Of a stretch of DNA of 64,000 nucleotides, positions 63,340 through 64,000 are shown piece by piece. The notes beneath the pieces are model-generated. The model was not told the origin of the DNA. It worked only from the letters and a program-made list of their open reading frames with translations, and did not search any database. The DNA comes from Qipengyuania proteolytica (GTDB taxonomy: Bacteria; Pseudomonadota; Alphaproteobacteria; Sphingomonadales; Sphingomonadaceae): NCBI RefSeq assembly GCF_019711565.1, contig NZ_JAIGNN010000001.1:1550001-1614000 (forward strand), written 5' to 3'. The first letter of the stretch is position 1, and each line of letters begins with the position of its first letter. The position numbers and the translations under genes are program-made.

Positions 63340-64000
63340 TGCAGGATTTCGAGACGAGCCGCCGGACCTTCCTCGCCGGCGCGCTGGGTGTGGGACTTAC
63401 CGCCTGTGCGCCATCGGGAGTAACCAGTTCGCCTTCGGCTCCGCCCTATGACGGCAGGCTAGGAGTCCAGCTCTATACCGTGCGCTACCTGTTCGAGAAG
63501 GACTACGCCGGTACGCTCGCCTCACTGGCGAAGATCGGGTTCAAGGATTGCGAGACCGCCGGCTATTTCGCGCATGATCCGCGCGACGTGCGTAGCGCGA
63601 TGGACGACCTCGGTCTGGTGAGCCGATCCGGACACATCCGGCTCAACGAGTTGCAGGATGGCTTCGCCAAGCAGCTCGAGACCGCCGCCATCATGGGGCA
63701 GCGTTCGCTATATCTCGGCTGGATTCCGGAGGAAGAGCGCACGCCAGACAAATATCGCGCGCTGGCCGACCTGCTGAACACCAGGGGCGAAGCGGCCAAA
63801 GCGGCAAGTATCCAGCTCGGTTACCACAACCACGATTTCGAGTTTGCCGATCTCGGTGGGGTCAAGGGCTACGACATCCTGCTCGAGCGGACCGACCCCT
63901 CATTGGTCGCAATGGAGATCGACTTTTACTGGGCCGCTCAGGCCGGCGTCGACCCGCGTGACCTCTTCGCCCGCGCGCCAGGACGCTTCCACTCGTGCCA
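63339..64000 (+). CDS. Tat-exported sugar isomerase/epimerase-like protein (3' end outside window)
   Basis: At least 220 codons from MQDFETSRRTFLAGALG, a twin-arginine signal with a possible lipobox at LTAC (C23). A xylose-isomerase-like TIM barrel follows (GVQLYTVRYLFE, IGFKDCETAGYF, GYHNHDFEF). The ATG at 63339 overlaps the GMC stop by one base. An exported member beside a Tat-exported GMC dehydrogenase suggests it acts on the oxidised product in the periplasm. The C-terminal metal ligands lie past the end of the window. Confidence 0.82.
   Translation, partial: MQDFETSRRTFLAGALGVGLTACAPSGVTSSPSAPPYDGRLGVQLYTVRYLFEKDYAGTLASLAKIGFKDCETAGYFAHDPRDVRSAMDDLGLVSRSGHIRLNELQDGFAKQLETAAIMGQRSLYLGWIPEEERTPDKYRALADLLNTRGEAAKAASIQLGYHNHDFEFADLGGVKGYDILLERTDPSLVAMEIDFYWAAQAGVDPRDLFARAPGRFHSC

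Overview
The window is about 64 kb of GC-rich, gene-dense chromosome. It most likely comes from an alphaproteobacterium of the order Sphingomonadales, probably Erythrobacteraceae. The evidence is the dapF-mtaB-ftsY string, OxyR beside ribonuclease D, a CtrA-type TTAA-N7-TTAAC box, Caulobacter-like xylose enzymes, and the sphingomonad habit of placing tryptophan-halogenase-like genes beside TonB-dependent receptors. No insertion sequence, prophage, CRISPR array or rRNA operon was seen.

Region 1 (1-20,346) is mostly housekeeping: ftsY/mtaB/dapF, a GGDEF-EAL protein, an EVE protein, a CsbD stress protein, a thiamine-diphosphate enzyme, an MFS carrier, pgsA, oxyR, rnd, aspS, a four-helix-bundle protein, an exported serine hydrolase, and acpP-fabF-mltG-2H phosphoesterase. 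An elongator tRNA-Met (CAT anticodon) at 20,460-20,536 marks a sharp boundary.

Region 2 (20,559-57,263) is a xylan and xyloglucan-type utilisation locus. It has a TonB-dependent receptor and seven exported enzymes: GH10, GH3, GH67, GH43, GH5, a second GH3, and GH31 with a PA14 insert. An exported acetylesterase, a sugar/H+ symporter and a LacI-family regulator are also present. The whole Weimberg route from xylose to 2-oxoglutarate is encoded: xylose dehydrogenase, lactonase, xylonate dehydratase, 2-keto-3-deoxyxylonate dehydratase and 2-oxoglutarate-semialdehyde dehydrogenase. Four flavin-halogenase-like proteins and two cupin-8 (JmjC-like) proteins are interleaved with these genes. Seven copies of a LacI-type palindrome (best form TGGTAGCGCTACCA) lie at the divergent promoters, so nearly every gene in this 37-kb block is downstream of one copy. 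The LacI gene itself is inside the regulon.

Region 3 (57,396 to the end) is a same-strand operon: Gfo/Idh/MocA dehydrogenase, sugar isomerase/epimerase-like protein, MFS carrier, gluconate-dehydrogenase-subunit-3-like protein, GMC oxidoreductase and a Tat-exported isomerase-like protein cut by the window end. Its make-up resembles oxidative 3-keto-glycoside cleavage modules. It has its own promoter candidate and no copy of the xylan operator.

Inferred flow: the TonB receptor imports xylo-oligosaccharides. Periplasmic or lipid-anchored enzymes deacetylate them, remove glucuronosyl groups and hydrolyse them to xylose. The symporter imports xylose and the Weimberg enzymes carry it into the TCA cycle, with the LacI protein sensing a pathway sugar. 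The role of the halogenase-like/cupin set is unknown and is the most interesting open question here.
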